A DNA stretch of 8,462 nucleotides from Methylotenera_A sp031379885 (lineage in GTDB: Bacteria > Pseudomonadota > Gammaproteobacteria > Burkholderiales > Methylophilaceae): contig JANNFN010000188.1 of the NCBI GenBank assembly GCA_031379885.1, positions 1 to 8,462 on the forward strand. The letters run 5' to 3'. Under the pieces are notes generated by a model. That model made no database searches. It was not told where the DNA came from and saw only the letters and a program-made list of their open reading frames with translations. Each line of letters starts with the position of its first letter. Position 1 is the first letter of the stretch. The position numbers were made by a program, and so were the translations under genes. Below, one piece after another: positions 7,199 to 8,462 of this stretch.

Positions 7199-7894
7199 CT
7201 AGAATGCTGACTTTCGATTTGTAAACTGAGCATCATTAAGCTTATCTTGCTTATTTTGTAATATATTCTCCAACTCCACACGCTTTAACTGGAAAAACTG
7301 CTCTTTACGCATGGCAGCATCATAGCTACTCGGCTTGTCGTATATTTGTATTAGCTCAGTACCAAACTGGTGTAATTTTATATTTTTTTCTTCACATTCA
7401 TTCACCGATTTGGTAGTTTGCGCTAAATTTGTCGATAAGGTTTTGCGCTGATTATCATTAAACTTAAGTTCGGCCTGTGCTTGTTGGTATTGCACCTTTA
7501 AGTCTGCCAAGTTTTTTTGCGTCGCCTCTAAATCTACCTGAATTTGTTGCTGCTTTATTTCCAACGCCGTTTTTTCGGAATTAACTTTTTTAATGTCACT
7601 TTCTAAATTTTTATTTTTACGTTCCGCTGTTGCAAACTTCTTATCTAGAGCAATTAATTTTTCGTCTTTATTTTTGAGTTTGTCTTCTAGCTCTTTTTTT
7701 TGTGTATCAAACTGCGCCTGCATCGCCGCTTTTTCAGCTTCCATATCCTGCTTCATTTTCTGCATCATCAACGCAGCACGACGCGCTGATTTGTCTTTTT
7801 TTTCTGCCGCATCTGCAATATTTGGCTGCACAAAACCTATTGCAAATGCAAGCAATATCAAAAATACTATTTTGTAGCTAGAGATTAACTTCAT
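7199..7894 (-). CDS. Exported coiled-coil protein of unknown function
   Basis: Not recognised as a characterised family. From the ATG at 7894 the product is 231 aa. A signal peptide is likely at 1-30 (core IVFLILLAFAIGFV, cleavage near ADAA/EK), placing the protein in the periplasm. Residues about 33-165 are very rich in Lys, Glu, Gln, Ala and Leu without proline and look like one long coiled coil (for example MQKMKQDMEAEKAAMQAQ, 44-61). A distinct C-terminal segment (about 170-225) contains aromatic residues and LIQIYDKPSSYDAAM (181-195), suggesting a small conserved end domain. A single Cys (167) remains in the mature form. An upstream in-frame extension of 20 residues starts inside the porin gene and would precede the real signal peptide, so it was rejected; GGA lies eight bases before the chosen ATG. 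It follows the porin stop by 25 bases and is probably co-transcribed with it. A structural spacer or a scaffold between membranes is possible but unproven. Confidence 0.75.
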   Translation of the reverse strand: MKLISSYKIVFLILLAFAIGFVQPNIADAAEKKDKSARRAALMMQKMKQDMEAEKAAMQAQFDTQKKELEDKLKNKDEKLIALDKKFATAERKNKNLESDIKKVNSEKTALEIKQQQIQVDLEATQKNLADLKVQYQQAQAELKFNDNQRKTLSTNLAQTTKSVNECEEKNIKLHQFGTELIQIYDKPSSYDAAMRKEQFFQLKRVELENILQNKQDKLNDAQFTNRKSAF

Positions 7895-7919
7895 TTTTAA
7901 ATTCCGATTGAGACCAAAA

Positions 7920-8462
7920 TTAAAACTTAGCAATAAAATCAAGCAGCAATACATCTATGGAAAGATCAGGTCCAGTGATAGCATCCGCACTGAAGTATCT
8001 GGCGCTTACCCACGCGTTTTTGTCAATCGCATAATTACCACCTATTAGCCAACCTTTAGCATCTGTGCCGCCCAGATGAAAGTCAGAATCAGTAAATGCG
8101 TCTAAAACAGAGTCTGCTTCGAGTCGCTTGTATGCAAGAGAAACTTGCCAATCATTTGGTTTTACTTCAGTAGAAGCACCTCCATTAAAACTGTTATGCC
8201 CAACATCAAAGCGCATTTGATAACCTTCATTTTCTTCCTTGTAATTTATTCCTGTGCGCCTAAAAATTTCTCCTGCATCAAATCCTATGTTCTTAACATA
8301 ATCGCCTGTCAAAGTGACATGCACAGGGTCAAATGTGAGCAAATCAATTTGTCCAGTTAAGTTTATTAACTCAAATTGAGAAGCTAGCCCAATATTGTTA
8401 ACCCCAGGCAAACCACCCATAAAATCAGCGTGTCCCAATAAATAGGTTGATTGTTTATTGTC
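7920..8462 (-). CDS. Putative outer-membrane porin (Porin_5-like), C-terminal part, cut by right edge
   Basis: The frame stays open to the window edge, so only the last 180 residues are seen and the start is missing. The sequence is a string of amphipathic beta strands with short polar turns, such as DWQVSLAYKRLEAD (104-117) and GWLIGGNYAIDKNAWVSARY (137-156). It closes with LLLDFIAKF, the terminal Phe of BAM-inserted barrels. The block LDAFTDSDFHLGGTDAKGW (120-138) is characteristic of the 'putative porin' family (Porin_5) of Proteobacteria, as I recall it. Substrate is unknown. The coiled-coil gene follows 25 bases downstream on the same strand. Whether it belongs functionally to the EPS locus cannot be told here; a separate transcript is likely given the promoter found after the coiled-coil gene. 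Confidence 0.8.
   Translation of the reverse strand, partial: DNKQSTYLLGHADFMGGLPGVNNIGLASQFELINLTGQIDLLTFDPVHVTLTGDYVKNIGFDAGEIFRRTGINYKEENEGYQMRFDVGHNSFNGGASTEVKPNDWQVSLAYKRLEADSVLDAFTDSDFHLGGTDAKGWLIGGNYAIDKNAWVSARYFSADAITGPDLSIDVLLLDFIAKF

Noticed and set aside
7593..7877. Plus-strand frame rich in Ser, Phe and Cys
   Set aside because: It is the complement of the Lys/Glu-rich coiled-coil gene, and the composition is explained by that.
7895..7954. Upstream extension of the coiled-coil protein into the porin gene
   Set aside because: It adds a second hydrophobic stretch before a complete signal peptide and overlaps the porin C-terminus; the ATG at 7894 with GGA upstream is better.

Overview
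The window is AT-rich and reads as one strand of an exopolysaccharide (EPS) export locus. All nine genes lie on the minus strand, so transcription runs from high to low coordinates. The set epsD-epsE-epsF-epsG-exosortase B matches the 'methanolan' eps operon organisation known from Methylobacillus. Protein style and base composition suggest a betaproteobacterial methylotroph of the Methylophilaceae (Methylotenera-like). That assignment comes from recognising the families, not from a database search.

Layout in transcription order. First comes the C-terminal half of an outer-membrane porin, cut by the right edge (8462-7920). Next is a small exported coiled-coil protein (7894-7199). A 95-base gap with a good sigma-70-like promoter precedes a CPBP/CAAX-type membrane protease related to exosortase systems (7103-6432). 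It overlaps by one base the outer-membrane barrel protein epsL (6432-5224). A 163-base spacer separates this from epsD, a lipoprotein with a parvulin-like fold (5060-4029). Then follow epsE, the periplasmic/outer-membrane polysaccharide export protein (3978-2905), epsF, the Wzz-like inner-membrane chain-length protein (2875-1430), epsG, the BY-kinase-like cytoplasmic partner (1423-530), and exosortase B, cut by the left edge (529-1). Spacings inside epsD-xrtB are 50, 29, 6 and 0 bases, so this part is very probably one operon.

How the genes fit together (inference from families): EpsF and EpsG would control polymer length and assembly at the inner membrane. EpsE would form the periplasmic conduit. 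EpsL is a candidate outer-membrane pore, since EpsE lacks the C-terminal helix used by Wza to cross the outer membrane. EpsD would assist folding or assembly in the periplasm. Exosortase B and the CPBP protease link the locus to PEP-CTERM protein sorting, which typically co-occurs with EPS production.

The most notable points are an EpsG whose nucleotide-binding motifs are eroded at three sites (Walker A Lys to Ala, Walker A' Asp to Asn, altered Walker B), an EpsD lacking the usual parvulin histidines, and the stop/start coupling of the membrane protease to epsL. No RNA genes, insertion sequences, CRISPR arrays or origins were seen, and no gap between genes exceeds 300 bases.
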